Of a DNA stretch of 64,000 nucleotides, positions 46,872-55,187 are shown in pieces. Under the pieces are notes generated by a model. It worked only from the letters and a program-made list of their open reading frames with translations, ran no database searches and was not told the origin of the DNA. Numbering within the stretch: position 1 is the first letter of the stretch; the number at the start of each line of letters is the position of its first letter. The DNA comes from Flavobacterium frigoritolerans (GTDB lineage Bacteria > Bacteroidota > Bacteroidia > Flavobacteriales > Flavobacteriaceae): the NCBI RefSeq assembly GCF_025847275.1, contig NZ_JAOZEV010000002.1, positions 409,811-473,810 on the forward strand, read 5' to 3'. Both the position numbers and the translations under genes were made by a program.

Positions 46872-47618
46872 ATGAAAGTAAAATTACTTACAACAATTTC
46901 ATTATTAACCTATCAGATTGGTTTTTCTCAAACTGAAAAATTATTAAACGGTAAAGTTATTTCACAAAACCACACACTCAAAGATGTAGAAGTAATTAAC
47001 AAAACCGCCAAAACAAGTACCAAAACAAATGCTTCGGGAGAATTCTCAATTCTAGTCCGCGCAAAAGACAGCTTGATATTTTTTAAGCAAGACTATTTTT
47101 TCACAAGACTAAAAGTGTCTCAGGAAAATATCCGTAAAAACAACATTTCAGTAGATCTTGTTTCAAAACCAGAAGAACTAAACGAAGTAGTAATTACAAC
47201 AATGAAACTCCCACATATAGGATCTACAGTAGAATCATCTAATGAAATAGCATTGGCAAAAAATACTAGTTCATTACAAAAATACACAGGCGTTTATAAC
47301 GGAACAATTACAAATGGAATGGATTTTATTGCCATGGGAGAAGGACTAATAGGCTTATTTAAAGGAAAAGAAGATAAAAAATCTAAAAATAAAACTCCTG
47401 AATTAGATTTTAAAAAATTAGTAAACACAACTTGTCCCTCTTCTTTTTTCACAAAAGACTTAAAACTAAGTCCAGAAGAGAAAGAGCTTTTTCTTGAATT
47501 TTGTGATGCCGACCCAAGATCCAAAGCACTCATAGAAAATAAAAACATTCTTTCTACAATGGATTTTTTATATGCTAAAAATGAAGAATTTAAAAAAGTA
47601 AAAATCAACGAAAAATAA
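46872..47618 (+). CDS. Carboxypeptidase-regulatory-like domain protein without barrel
   Basis: A 248-residue exported protein (signal peptide ending GFSQ). Residues about 22-95 form a carboxypeptidase-regulatory-like beta domain (LNGKVISQNHTLKDVEVINK), followed by PEELNEVVITTMK, which resembles the segment leading into the plug of TonB-dependent receptors. No plug or barrel follows; instead there is a polar helical part (residues 120-248) with two Cys (TTCPSSFF and EFCDADPRS). This makes it a small secreted or periplasmic protein of unknown role common in Bacteroidota, not a truncated receptor with certainty. Confidence 0.72.
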   Translation: MKVKLLTTISLLTYQIGFSQTEKLLNGKVISQNHTLKDVEVINKTAKTSTKTNASGEFSILVRAKDSLIFFKQDYFFTRLKVSQENIRKNNISVDLVSKPEELNEVVITTMKLPHIGSTVESSNEIALAKNTSSLQKYTGVYNGTITNGMDFIAMGEGLIGLFKGKEDKKSKNKTPELDFKKLVNTTCPSSFFTKDLKLSPEEKELFLEFCDADPRSKALIENKNILSTMDFLYAKNEEFKKVKINEK

Positions 47619-47672
47619 AAAATAAATTCCAGTATTCAGAACAATATTAGCCTGAATACTGAAACGGTAAAC

Positions 47673-48149
47673 TTATTTGTTAAGCCACCAAATACTAGCA
47701 TTTAAGATTGTTGCAAAACTTACCCAAAGCAAATAAGGAACAAGAAGATAGCCAGCAACTTTATTTATTTTAATAAACTTCAAAAGTGTTTCATAGATCA
47801 TTAACCAAAGCACAAAAATTTCTATAAGGGCCAATAACGGATTCATTAATCCAAAAAACAAATACGACCACAAAGCGTTTAAGGCTAATTGTATAGCAAA
47901 GAAAACCAATGCATTCTTAACAGCTTCTTTTTCATATTCTATTCTATCCCAAACTAATCCGGCAGCAACTCCCATCAAAAGATAAAGTAGGCTCCAAGCA
48001 GGAGCAAAAACCCAATTAGGAGGATTAAAACTTGGTTTAATCAAAGTTGGATACCAAGTATCAATACTAGTTCTTGTAACTATTCCAGAAAAATACCCAA
48101 TAGCAAGACACGTAACAACAACCGCTAAAATTCGAGTGATTTTATTCAT
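47673..48149 (-). CDS. tspO: TspO/MBR-family membrane protein
   Basis: A 158-residue five-helix membrane protein of the TspO/peripheral benzodiazepine receptor family, which binds tetrapyrroles and sterol-like ligands. Signature text is present: WYPTLIKPSFNPPNWVFAPA after TM1, SLLYLLMGVAAGLVWDR, FAIQLALNALWSYLFFGLMN and LLVPYLLWVSFATILNASIW. Length is normal. It is encoded alone on the minus strand, convergent with the preceding gene; a small stem (AGTATTCAG at 47631, CTGAATACT at 47652) lies between them. Confidence 0.93.
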   Translation of the reverse strand: MNKITRILAVVVTCLAIGYFSGIVTRTSIDTWYPTLIKPSFNPPNWVFAPAWSLLYLLMGVAAGLVWDRIEYEKEAVKNALVFFAIQLALNALWSYLFFGLMNPLLALIEIFVLWLMIYETLLKFIKINKVAGYLLVPYLLWVSFATILNASIWWLNK

Positions 48150-48230
48150 TTTATACTATATTTTTGAGTTAATAAAGGTAAACATTTTTATAGGCTATCA
48201 AAAAGTGTAAAAGGTATAATTCAAAAAAAG

Positions 48231-48238
48231 TATCTTTG
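48231..48238 (+). promoter_or_regulatory. Flavobacterial -7 box before mvaD
   Basis: TATCTTTG matches TAnnTTTG exactly, 17 bp before the mvaD ATG; the same octamer precedes the HMG-CoA reductase gene. No clear -33 TTG. Confidence 0.6.
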
Positions 48239-48255
48239 CGTAAATTTTTTATTTT

Positions 48256-49338
48256 ATGTTTACAGCAAACGATTTTATTCCAAAAAAATATACTTCAGAT
48301 ATAACAAAAGGCAACTTCGAGTGGAGCGCACCAAGTAACATTGCTTTAGTAAAATATTGGGGAAAAAAAGACAATCAAATTCCGGCTAATCCATCAGTTA
48401 GTTTCACATTAAATAACTGTAAAACGATTACCAAACTAGCTTTCGACAAAAAAGACTTTTCTGATAATTTTACATTCGATTTACTTTTTGAGGGAAAACC
48501 AAAAGAAGACTTCAAACCTAAGATTCAGAAATTCCTAGAGCGTGTTTTTATATATCTGCCTTTCTTAAAAGACTATCATTTTACAATTGACACTCAAAAT
48601 ACATTTCCGCATAGTTCAGGAATAGCCTCTTCGGCATCTGGAATGGCAGCTTTGGCAATGAATTTCATGAGCCTAGAAAAAGTATTAAATCCAGAAATGA
48701 CAGAGGAATACTTTTATCAAAAGGCTTCTTTCCTTGCACGTTTAGGATCAGGAAGTGCCTGCCGAAGTGTAAAAGGAAATGTTGTAGTTTGGGGAAATCA
48801 AGCAAATATAAAAGGAAGCTCTGATTTATTTGGAGTAGAATTTCCAAATGCAATTCATAAAAACTTCAACAATTACCAAGATACTATTTTACTAGTTGAC
48901 AAAGGTGAAAAACAAGTTTCGAGCACCGTTGGACATGATTTAATGCACAATCATCCTTATGCCGAAAGACGTTTTGCACAAGCCCATGAAAATCTAGATA
49001 AACTAATTACTGTTTTTGAAAATGGAAATCTAGACGAATTCATCAAAGTAGTCGAAAGTGAAGCATTGACACTACATGCTATGATGATGACCTCTATGCC
49101 CTATTTTATACTAATGAAACCAAACACATTACAGATTATTAATGCAATTTGGAAATTTAGAAATGAAACTCAAATCCCGGTTTGTTTTACTCTGGATGCA
49201 GGAGCAAATGTTCATGTTTTATATCCCGAAAACGTTACAGAAAAAGTACTGCAATTTATTCAAGACGAATTAGTTGTATTTTGCCAGAATGGTCAGTACC
49301 TTTGCGACAAAATTGGAGATGGTGCAATTGCATTATAA
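48256..49338 (+). CDS. mvaD: Diphosphomevalonate decarboxylase
   Basis: A 360-residue GHMP-superfamily enzyme that phosphorylates and decarboxylates mevalonate 5-diphosphate to isopentenyl diphosphate. Motifs: SAPSNIALVKYWGKKDNQIP near the N-terminus, the ATP loop FPHSSGIASSASGMAALAMN, RLGSGSACRSVKGNVVVWG and the C-terminal FTLDAGANVHVLYP. These match MvaD throughout. A toxin-antitoxin pair and mevalonate kinase follow on the same strand with short gaps (30, overlap, 4 bp). Confidence 0.94.
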   Translation: MFTANDFIPKKYTSDITKGNFEWSAPSNIALVKYWGKKDNQIPANPSVSFTLNNCKTITKLAFDKKDFSDNFTFDLLFEGKPKEDFKPKIQKFLERVFIYLPFLKDYHFTIDTQNTFPHSSGIASSASGMAALAMNFMSLEKVLNPEMTEEYFYQKASFLARLGSGSACRSVKGNVVVWGNQANIKGSSDLFGVEFPNAIHKNFNNYQDTILLVDKGEKQVSSTVGHDLMHNHPYAERRFAQAHENLDKLITVFENGNLDEFIKVVESEALTLHAMMMTSMPYFILMKPNTLQIINAIWKFRNETQIPVCFTLDAGANVHVLYPENVTEKVLQFIQDELVVFCQNGQYLCDKIGDGAIAL

Positions 49339-49368
49339 TTTTACGTATCTTTAATTAAAATTTAGATT

Positions 49369-49602
49369 ATGGACATTCAATTAGAAAAACTTGAGTTAAT
49401 AAAAATGTTAACCGAGATTGACAATCCTAAAATCATTGAGTCGATCAAGAAAATTCTAATGAAAGAAAAAAAAGATTGGTGGGATGATTTAACTGATGCA
49501 CAAAAAGAAGAAATCGAACTTGGTGTTGAGCAATTCAAAAACGGACAAGTAATAAGCTACGAATCAGTTATGAAAAAACATTTTGATTTTGAGAGAAGTT
49601 AA
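49369..49602 (+). CDS. Putative antitoxin (addiction-module type) of a RelE/ParE pair
   Basis: A 77-residue, acidic, mostly helical protein (LELIKMLTEIDNPKIIESIK, DWWDDLTDAQKEEIELGVEQ, GQVISYESVMKK). Such proteins, with a helical body and a C-terminal toxin-binding tail, precede RelE/ParE-type toxins in Bacteroidota. Its end overlaps the next gene by 20 bp, the usual coupling of toxin-antitoxin pairs. No DNA-binding motif is obvious. Confidence 0.75.
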   Translation: MDIQLEKLELIKMLTEIDNPKIIESIKKILMKEKKDWWDDLTDAQKEEIELGVEQFKNGQVISYESVMKKHFDFERS

Positions 49603-49891
49603 ATTCACTTTAAATGCTGAAAAATCTTTTGATTCAATTGTAAACTATATAGAAAAAAAATGGTCGTTAAAAGAGAAAATATCTTTTTTGAAAAAATTCA
49701 ACAAATCAGTTTCAGTAATTATTTTAAATCCTGAAAGTTTTCCTCTGACCGAAAAAAATAAAATAGTTAGAAAATGTGTAGTAACAAAACAAACAACCAT
49801 TTTCTATGTTTTTACTAGTAAAGAAATAACAATTGTCTCAGTATTTGACACTCGGCAAAACCCAAATAAAATTAAGAAAGACATTAAATAA
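49583..49891 (+). CDS. RelE/ParE-family toxin
   Basis: A 102-residue basic protein with the RelE/ParE fold pattern: VKFTLNAEKSFDSIVNYIEK (helix 1), a second helix (EKISFLKKFNKSVSVI), PESFPLTEK, then strands VRKCVVTKQTTIFYVFTSKE and ITIVSVFDTRQNPNKI with the conserved terminal basic/Arg region. It would act on ribosomes (RelE) or gyrase (ParE); sequence alone does not decide. It overlaps its antitoxin and ends 4 bp before mvk, lying within the mevalonate gene cluster. Confidence 0.8.
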   Translation: MILREVKFTLNAEKSFDSIVNYIEKKWSLKEKISFLKKFNKSVSVIILNPESFPLTEKNKIVRKCVVTKQTTIFYVFTSKEITIVSVFDTRQNPNKIKKDIK

Positions 49892-49895
49892 ATAT

Positions 49896-50834
49896 ATGAA
49901 AGGACCATTATTTTACTCAAAAATATTACTTTTTGGAGAGTACGGAATAATCCGTGATTCAAAAGGACTTTCTATTCCTTATAATTTTTACAATGGCGCA
50001 TTGAAGAGAACTGAAAATCCTTCGGCAGAAGCCATTGCCTCTAATGCAAGTTTACGCAAGTTTACATCGTACCTTGAAACATTACAAGCAGAACAACCAG
50101 AATTGGTAACTTTTGACTTGGCTACTTTAAAGAATGATGTTGAAACAGGAATGTATTTTGACTCAAGTATTCCCCAAGGATACGGAGTTGGTAGTAGCGG
50201 AGCACTTGTTGCTGCAATCTATGATAAATACGCTCAAAACAAAATCACCGTTTTAGAGAACTTAACTCGCGAAAAACTATTACAGCTAAAAACTATTTTC
50301 TCTCAAATGGAAAGTTTTTTCCACGGAAAAAGTTCTGGTTTAGACCCATTAAATAGTTACTTAAGCATTCCGATTTTAATAAATTCTAAAGATAACATTG
50401 AAGCAACTGGAATTCCCAATCAAAGTTTTGACGGAAAAGGTGCTGTATTTTTATTAGACTCAGGAATTGTTGGAGAAACTGCTCCAATGGTAAACATTTT
50501 TATGGAAAACCTTAAAGACAAAGGTTTTCGTACGATGCTAAAAAACCAATTTGTAAAATATACTGATGCTTGTGTAGAGAATTTTTTACATGGCGACATG
50601 AAGTCATTATTCAGTAATACCAAAAAATTATCAAAAGTAGTTTTGAATAATTTCAAACCTATGATACCAGAACAATTTCATAGCATCTGGCAAAATGGTA
50701 TTGATACTAATGATTATTATTTAAAACTATGTGGTTCAGGCGGTGGCGGTTATATTCTTGGTTTTACACAAGATTTAGAACGCGCTAAGCAATCATTAAA
50801 AGACTACAAACTAGAAGTAGTCTACCAATTTTAA
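49896..50834 (+). CDS. mvk: Mevalonate kinase
   Basis: A 312-residue GHMP kinase that phosphorylates mevalonate. Motifs: KGPLFYSKILLFGEYGIIRD at the N-terminus, the ATP loop IPQGYGVGSSGALVAAIYDK, ESFFHGKSSGLDPLNSYLSI with the active-site Lys/Asp typical of mevalonate kinases, and KLCGSGGGGYILGF. The open frame extends back into the toxin gene, but ATG 49896 is the natural start, 4 bp past the toxin stop. With mvaD, HMG-CoA reductase and the GYDIA kinase it covers the lower mevalonate pathway. Confidence 0.92.
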   Translation: MKGPLFYSKILLFGEYGIIRDSKGLSIPYNFYNGALKRTENPSAEAIASNASLRKFTSYLETLQAEQPELVTFDLATLKNDVETGMYFDSSIPQGYGVGSSGALVAAIYDKYAQNKITVLENLTREKLLQLKTIFSQMESFFHGKSSGLDPLNSYLSIPILINSKDNIEATGIPNQSFDGKGAVFLLDSGIVGETAPMVNIFMENLKDKGFRTMLKNQFVKYTDACVENFLHGDMKSLFSNTKKLSKVVLNNFKPMIPEQFHSIWQNGIDTNDYYLKLCGSGGGGYILGFTQDLERAKQSLKDYKLEVVYQF

Positions 50835-51268
50835 AACAAAAACCAAAATTCTAAAATTTTAGAATCTTAAATAGTTACAATTTTTAGAGTCGAAAAATTC
50901 GGCTCTAAAAATTAAACAAACCAAATTCTTAATTTTAAATAGAAATTGGCATCTTAAATCTTATTTTATTTCCGAATAACTGTCTTATGAAAATAAACAT
51001 TGGAATAAAAATCAAAAGATTAAAAACAATCCTAAACATATTGACAACAAGAGGTATTTTTTAATGTTACTAAAGCTACCATGCTAAATTATATGAGATA
51101 GTCTATTTATTTCATAAAAAAGAAAACCCAATAAAAATTGTAATATCGCAAAAAAGAGTGTGCTACATATAATAAAAATTGAAACATAGCTCTTAAAGAC
51201 TATTAAAAGATGTACTTTAGTCATTTTAAAACCAATGTATAATCTCAATAATCTATAATAAAAAAGAA
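50835..51268. other. 434-bp intergenic region after mvk
   Basis: A hairpin at 50881-50911 (TTTTTAGAGTCGAA against TTCGGCTCTAAAAA) probably ends or stabilises the mvk message, though no T-run follows. The rest is very AT-rich; the only small frame (MKINIGIKIKRLKT.., 25 codons from 50988) has no support. I see no RNA gene or mobile element. Confidence 0.6.
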
Positions 51269-52225
51269 ATGTTAAGCCGTCAGAATAAAATTTTAGCGAT
51301 GAAAGTTATAAGTTTGTTCTCAGTAGTGAGAGGCTACAACATCCCTATTATAATATTAGCCCAGTACTTATCGGCAATATTTATACTCGCTCCCGAAAAA
51401 AGAGCACTCGATATTTTATTGAACTTTCATTTATTTTTAATTGTATTTGCATCGGCAATTACAATTGCATCTGGTTATATCATAAATAATTTTTACGATA
51501 GTCAGAAAGACTTAATTAATCGTCCAAACAAATCAATGTTAGATCGATTGGTTAGCCAAAAAACTAAACTTAGCGTTTATTTCTCTCTCAACTTTATTGC
51601 TGCATTGATGGCTTTAATTGTTTCCTGGAGAGCTTTTTTGTTTTTTTCAGTATATATTTTTCTAATTTGGTTTTACTCACATAAAATTAAAAAATACCCA
51701 TTAATAGGTAATCTTATGGCAGCACTATTAGCCGTTTTACCATTCTTTGCAATTTTATTATATTTTTACAACCAAATATCATTTAATGATTTAGAAAACC
51801 AAAGAGGTCATTTTGCAGTTATATTTGCTCATGCCATCTTTTTGTTCCTACTACTGCTGATACGTGAAATGATAAAAGATTTAGAGAATTTAAAAGGAGA
51901 TCTGGTTAACAACTACAAAACTATTCCAATTCTTTATGGCGAAAGAACTTCGAAGAAAATCATCACCTTTTTAACTTTTTCAACGATTGTACCAGTATAT
52001 ATCTTAATCGAAATATATGACATTGGTTATATGGATATTTATTTCTATTCTTGTTTTATAATTCTAATATTTTTCTTGCTTTACCTTTGGAAGTCAAATT
52101 CTAAAACACAATTTTTGTTACTACACAATGTCTTGAAATTTCTTATTGTTTCAGGTGTATTTTGCATTGTACTAATTAATCCAAGTGTTTTGTGGCATGG
52201 AAAAACTTTACTTTTAAAAATTTAA
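51269..52225 (+). CDS. UbiA-family prenyltransferase (geranylgeranylglycerol-phosphate geranylgeranyltransferase-like)
   Basis: A 318-residue membrane prenyltransferase with about eight helices. The first Asp-rich motif is NNFYDSQKDLINRPNKSM and the second is REMIKDLENLKGDLVNNY, which bind the prenyl diphosphate via Mg2+. The form resembles the archaeal-lipid-type GGGP synthase-like enzymes widely annotated in Flavobacteriia, whose acceptor there is uncertain; other UbiA roles such as menaquinone synthesis are possible. Its substrate would come from the mevalonate pathway encoded just upstream. ATG at 51299 is an alternative start. Confidence 0.83.
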   Translation: MLSRQNKILAMKVISLFSVVRGYNIPIIILAQYLSAIFILAPEKRALDILLNFHLFLIVFASAITIASGYIINNFYDSQKDLINRPNKSMLDRLVSQKTKLSVYFSLNFIAALMALIVSWRAFLFFSVYIFLIWFYSHKIKKYPLIGNLMAALLAVLPFFAILLYFYNQISFNDLENQRGHFAVIFAHAIFLFLLLLIREMIKDLENLKGDLVNNYKTIPILYGERTSKKIITFLTFSTIVPVYILIEIYDIGYMDIYFYSCFIILIFFLLYLWKSNSKTQFLLLHNVLKFLIVSGVFCIVLINPSVLWHGKTLLLKI

Positions 52226-52337
52226 TTACATTAAAAATTTCAGCTTTTTTTGATAATTTTCACTTTTAAAGCTGGTAATAGTATTAAAAGCTAGTAATCT
52301 AACAACAATCAAGTTACTGCTATTAACCAATAATAAA

Positions 52338-52345
52338 CTATCTTT
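52338..52345 (+). promoter_or_regulatory. Flavobacterial -7 box before the pseudouridine synthase gene
   Basis: TATCTTTG, an exact TAnnTTTG match, 18 bp before the ATG at 52364. Confidence 0.6.
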
Positions 52346-52363
52346 GCACAAATTACAGGATTT

Positions 52364-53272
52364 ATGAATAATAAGGAAGGCAATAATAAAGGAAAAGGAC
52401 CGAGAGCGAATAGCTCAAGACCTAACTCAAATAAGCCAAAACCTGCCATGCAAAAGCGTGCACAAGGGCCAAAAAAAGCGAAACCGATTACTAAGGTAGA
52501 GGAAGAAGCTGCTGCAAAAGCTGCCAAAAAACCGAATCAAGCACCAAAAAGACAAAAGGCTGCCGATGAGATTCGTTTAAACAAATATATTGCTAATTCA
52601 GGCGCATGTTCTCGTCGTGATGCAGATATTTACATCCAATCTGGGAATGTAAAAGTAAACGGCGTTCCTGTTGTAGAAATGGGATACTTGGTAAAACCAG
52701 GTGATGTCGTTAATTTTGACGGAGCAGTTTTAACTCCAGAAAAGAAAGAATACATCTTATTAAATAAGCCTAAAAACTTTACAACAGCTTTTGATGAAGG
52801 TCAGGAATACCGTAATGTTTTAGAATTAGTTCGTGGTTCGACTAATGCAAAAATTGCAGCAGTTGGTAGAATGGATAAAAACACTACAGGTTTATTGTTA
52901 TTTACAAATGACACTGATATGCTTCGTAAGTTTACATTACCAAGTCAAAAATCATCTAAAATATACCAGGTTTCATTAGATAAAAACTTGAAATTTGAAG
53001 ATTTAGAAAAAATAAACAAAGGACTTGTTCTTGATGGGCATCGTGTTTTTGTTGAAGACATAAGTTATATCGACAATGAACCAAAAAGTGAAATTGGGTT
53101 AAAATTACGTTCATCAAATGTAAAAGTAGTTCGTGCTATCTTCGAACACTTTGAATACGATGTTCTACGTATTGACCGTGTGTCGTTTGCTGGTTTAACC
53201 AAAAAGAATTTACCAAGAGGTAACTGGCGTTTCTTAACAGAACAAGAAATCATCAATTTGAAGAACGTATAA
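52364..53272 (+). CDS. RluB/RsuA-family 23S rRNA pseudouridine synthase
   Basis: A 302-residue enzyme that isomerises uridine to pseudouridine in ribosomal RNA. The first 65 residues are a disordered Lys/Pro/Asn/Ala-rich tail (NSSRPNSNKPKPAMQKRAQG), then an S4 RNA-binding domain (IRLNKYIANSGACSRRDADI) and the catalytic domain with AAVGRMDKNTTGLLLFTND, whose Asp is the nucleophile, and VRAIFEHFEYDVLRIDRV. This fits the RluB/RsuA/RluF group; RluB (position 2605) is most likely. A strong terminator follows. Confidence 0.9.
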   Translation: MNNKEGNNKGKGPRANSSRPNSNKPKPAMQKRAQGPKKAKPITKVEEEAAAKAAKKPNQAPKRQKAADEIRLNKYIANSGACSRRDADIYIQSGNVKVNGVPVVEMGYLVKPGDVVNFDGAVLTPEKKEYILLNKPKNFTTAFDEGQEYRNVLELVRGSTNAKIAAVGRMDKNTTGLLLFTNDTDMLRKFTLPSQKSSKIYQVSLDKNLKFEDLEKINKGLVLDGHRVFVEDISYIDNEPKSEIGLKLRSSNVKVVRAIFEHFEYDVLRIDRVSFAGLTKKNLPRGNWRFLTEQEIINLKNV

Positions 53273-53294
53273 TCTCCAAATTAATACAAAAGAG

Positions 53295-53335
53295 AAAATC
53301 CTATTTTACACATTGTAAAATGGGATTTTTTTTTT
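53295..53335 (+). terminator. Rho-independent terminator after the pseudouridine synthase gene
   Basis: AAAATCCTATTTTACA and TGTAAAATGGGATTTT form a long stem with a 3-nt loop and one G-T pair, followed by a long T-run. Confidence 0.9.
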
Positions 53336-53360
53336 GATTAAAAACAAAAGCGAATCTTAA

Positions 53361-53960
53361 CTAAGAACCGCTATTTGAAAAAATATGATTGAAAATTGAA
53401 TTAGAAAATCTGGATTTGCTTTTTTCTTCAACAACTTCATGTGATGAAAATCCTAAGATAATTTTGATTCCAAGAGGAATACTATTTAAAATACCCCTTT
53501 TTTGCTCTTCAAGCGTCGATTGGAGATCTTCTTGTACTTGTTTTTTGTAATTGAAATAAGAAAAAACTAATAGAGCCGAAAAATTTAATACTTCGCGTGC
53601 AGTTTCACTTTTTATACCTACCTCGTTTGAAACCATTTCGGTAATTCTTGACTTTTTATTATCAAAAATTCGCTTTAACAACTTATTCCCTTCGTCTTTA
53701 TAGCAATCATCAACAGATAATAATCTTCCCGATTCAAAATCTATTTCTTTATAAAATTCTGTAACTTCTACAATCTCTACTAACTCATTGTACAAACTGG
53801 CCTCATGTATTTTATTATATGCTCCAATTAAAATAGTTCCAATAGATGCATCAATTGCTTTAATTAGTAAAGCATCATTTTCGAAGTAAAATTTATTTAG
53901 TTTTGAAACAACATTTGAAGAAATAAAACGCCTAAGTTCAATTTGTAAATTTGGATTCAT
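53361..53960 (-). CDS. DUF937-like protein, unknown function
   Basis: A 199-residue helical protein without signal peptide. The middle (about 30-145) has the style of DUF937: FENDALLIKAIDASIGTILI followed by a Gly-poor helix, then NKLLKRIFDNKKSRITEMVS and VGIKSETAREVLNFSALLVF. DUF937 proteins carry internal repeats of this helix pair and have no established biochemical role. It is divergent from the ter island (519 bp away) and converges on the pseudouridine synthase gene. Whether it belongs to the island functionally is open; a shared inverted 10-mer in the intergenic region is the only hint. Confidence 0.6.
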   Translation of the reverse strand: MNPNLQIELRRFISSNVVSKLNKFYFENDALLIKAIDASIGTILIGAYNKIHEASLYNELVEIVEVTEFYKEIDFESGRLLSVDDCYKDEGNKLLKRIFDNKKSRITEMVSNEVGIKSETAREVLNFSALLVFSYFNYKKQVQEDLQSTLEEQKRGILNSIPLGIKIILGFSSHEVVEEKSKSRFSNSIFNHIFSNSGS

Positions 53961-54479
53961 GAATACTGGATTTCTTTAATTAAAAAATAATTTATATCAA
54001 TTATAAATAATCGATAAAGTGTGGTATTTTATCGTTTATGTGATAAATATATATAAAATAATAACATATCCAAAAAAAACGTTAAAAAAAAATTTAACAC
54101 AATGTTCAAAAAAATCTTATTTTTAATGAGAAACCCAACAAAACCATTAGCTTCATAAATATTAACAAAAATAAACAAAAAACCAAAAATAAGAAAAACC
54201 TTATACTGAAATTAACTTATTTAGTCTTTTATTTACATTTAACAAGGCGTCTCAATATTAATAAATTGACTATTGAAACTGCAACAAAAATGAATAAACT
54301 AGATATTAAAAAGACTCAATCCCAAGTCATAAGTCATACATAAACCCATAACCCTACAAAACAATTTTAATACATGAATAATATAAATAAAACCTGTTTT
54401 TTGCATATTTAAAATAGTTTTATGCAAAATTATATTTTAATTTTAACCCTTTAAATTAGGTTTCACTTTATACCACACT
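53961..54479. promoter_or_regulatory. 519-bp divergent control region of the ter island
   Basis: Very AT-rich and gene-free. It holds a 7-bp-arm palindrome CGATAAA..TTTATCG (about 54012-54034) near the DUF937-like gene; the 10-mer AGTGTGGTAT at 54019-54028 and its exact inverse ATACCACACT at 54470-54479, abutting the first terD ATG; and a perfect 9-bp inverted repeat TTTTGCATA (54399-54407) / TATGCAAAA (54421-54429). These are candidate regulator sites; no clear TAnnTTTG box stands out. Confidence 0.5.
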
Positions 54480-55055
54480 ATGGCAATTAACTTACAGAAA
54501 GGGCAAAAAATAAATATTGGCTTATTAAATATAACAATTGGCCTAGGTTGGGATCCAAATGAAGGCACAGGAAGTAATTTCGATCTAGATGCTTCTGCAA
54601 TTATGATTAATTCTGAAAGAAAACTTTTAGATGAAGATTATTTCGTTTTCTACAACAATCTAAAATCTCCCGACGGATCTCTAGAACATACAGGTGATGA
54701 TCCCGACGGAAAAAACAGTGATGGTGATGATGATGAAGCTATAAAAATTGACTTGACAAAAGTCGACCCAAGAGTAAAAGAAATTTTATTTGTGGTTACA
54801 ATTGAGGATTACGAAAGAAGAAAACAAAACTTCGGACAAGTTAGAAATTCATACATAAGAATAGTTGATAATTCAACCCGTGAAGAAATTGCAAAATATG
54901 AATTAGACGAAGACTTCTCGATAGAGACAGGAATAGAATTTGGAAGGCTTTATAAAAGAAATGAACAATGGAGATTTGAAGCATCCGGAATAGGATACAG
55001 AGCCGACTTAGGTTACTTTTTAGAAAAATATTATTCTGGCGAAATCATTAAATAA
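54480..55055 (+). CDS. terD: TerD-family protein (first of the island)
   Basis: A 191-residue TerD-family protein. These calcium-binding beta-sandwich proteins act in tellurite resistance and broader stress responses. Typical text: GLGWDPNEGTGSNFDLDASA, FYNNLKSPDGSLEHTGDD, the acidic Ca-binding loop around NSDGDDDEAIKIDL, QNFGQVRNSYIRIVD and EDFSIETGIEFGRLYKRNEQ. It differs from the two other canonical copies by GDDPDGKNSDGDDD in place of GDNLTG and by a longer C-terminus. It opens the island; a 132-bp gap separates it from the HAD-like gene. Confidence 0.93.
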   Translation: MAINLQKGQKINIGLLNITIGLGWDPNEGTGSNFDLDASAIMINSERKLLDEDYFVFYNNLKSPDGSLEHTGDDPDGKNSDGDDDEAIKIDLTKVDPRVKEILFVVTIEDYERRKQNFGQVRNSYIRIVDNSTREEIAKYELDEDFSIETGIEFGRLYKRNEQWRFEASGIGYRADLGYFLEKYYSGEIIK

Positions 55056-55187
55056 TTTCTAATACTTAACAAAACCCATTCGTTTCATTAATAATTACAA
55101 AAACAAACTGTTTTACCATTCGAAAAAGACTCCTTTGAGATATTTTGAAACATTAAAACAAATTTGTTTTTAATTAAAATCACAAGC

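Noticed and set aside
50881..50911. Hairpin after mvk as a rho-independent terminator
   Set aside because: The stem is good but no T-run follows on the plus strand, so it is only mentioned within the intergenic region.
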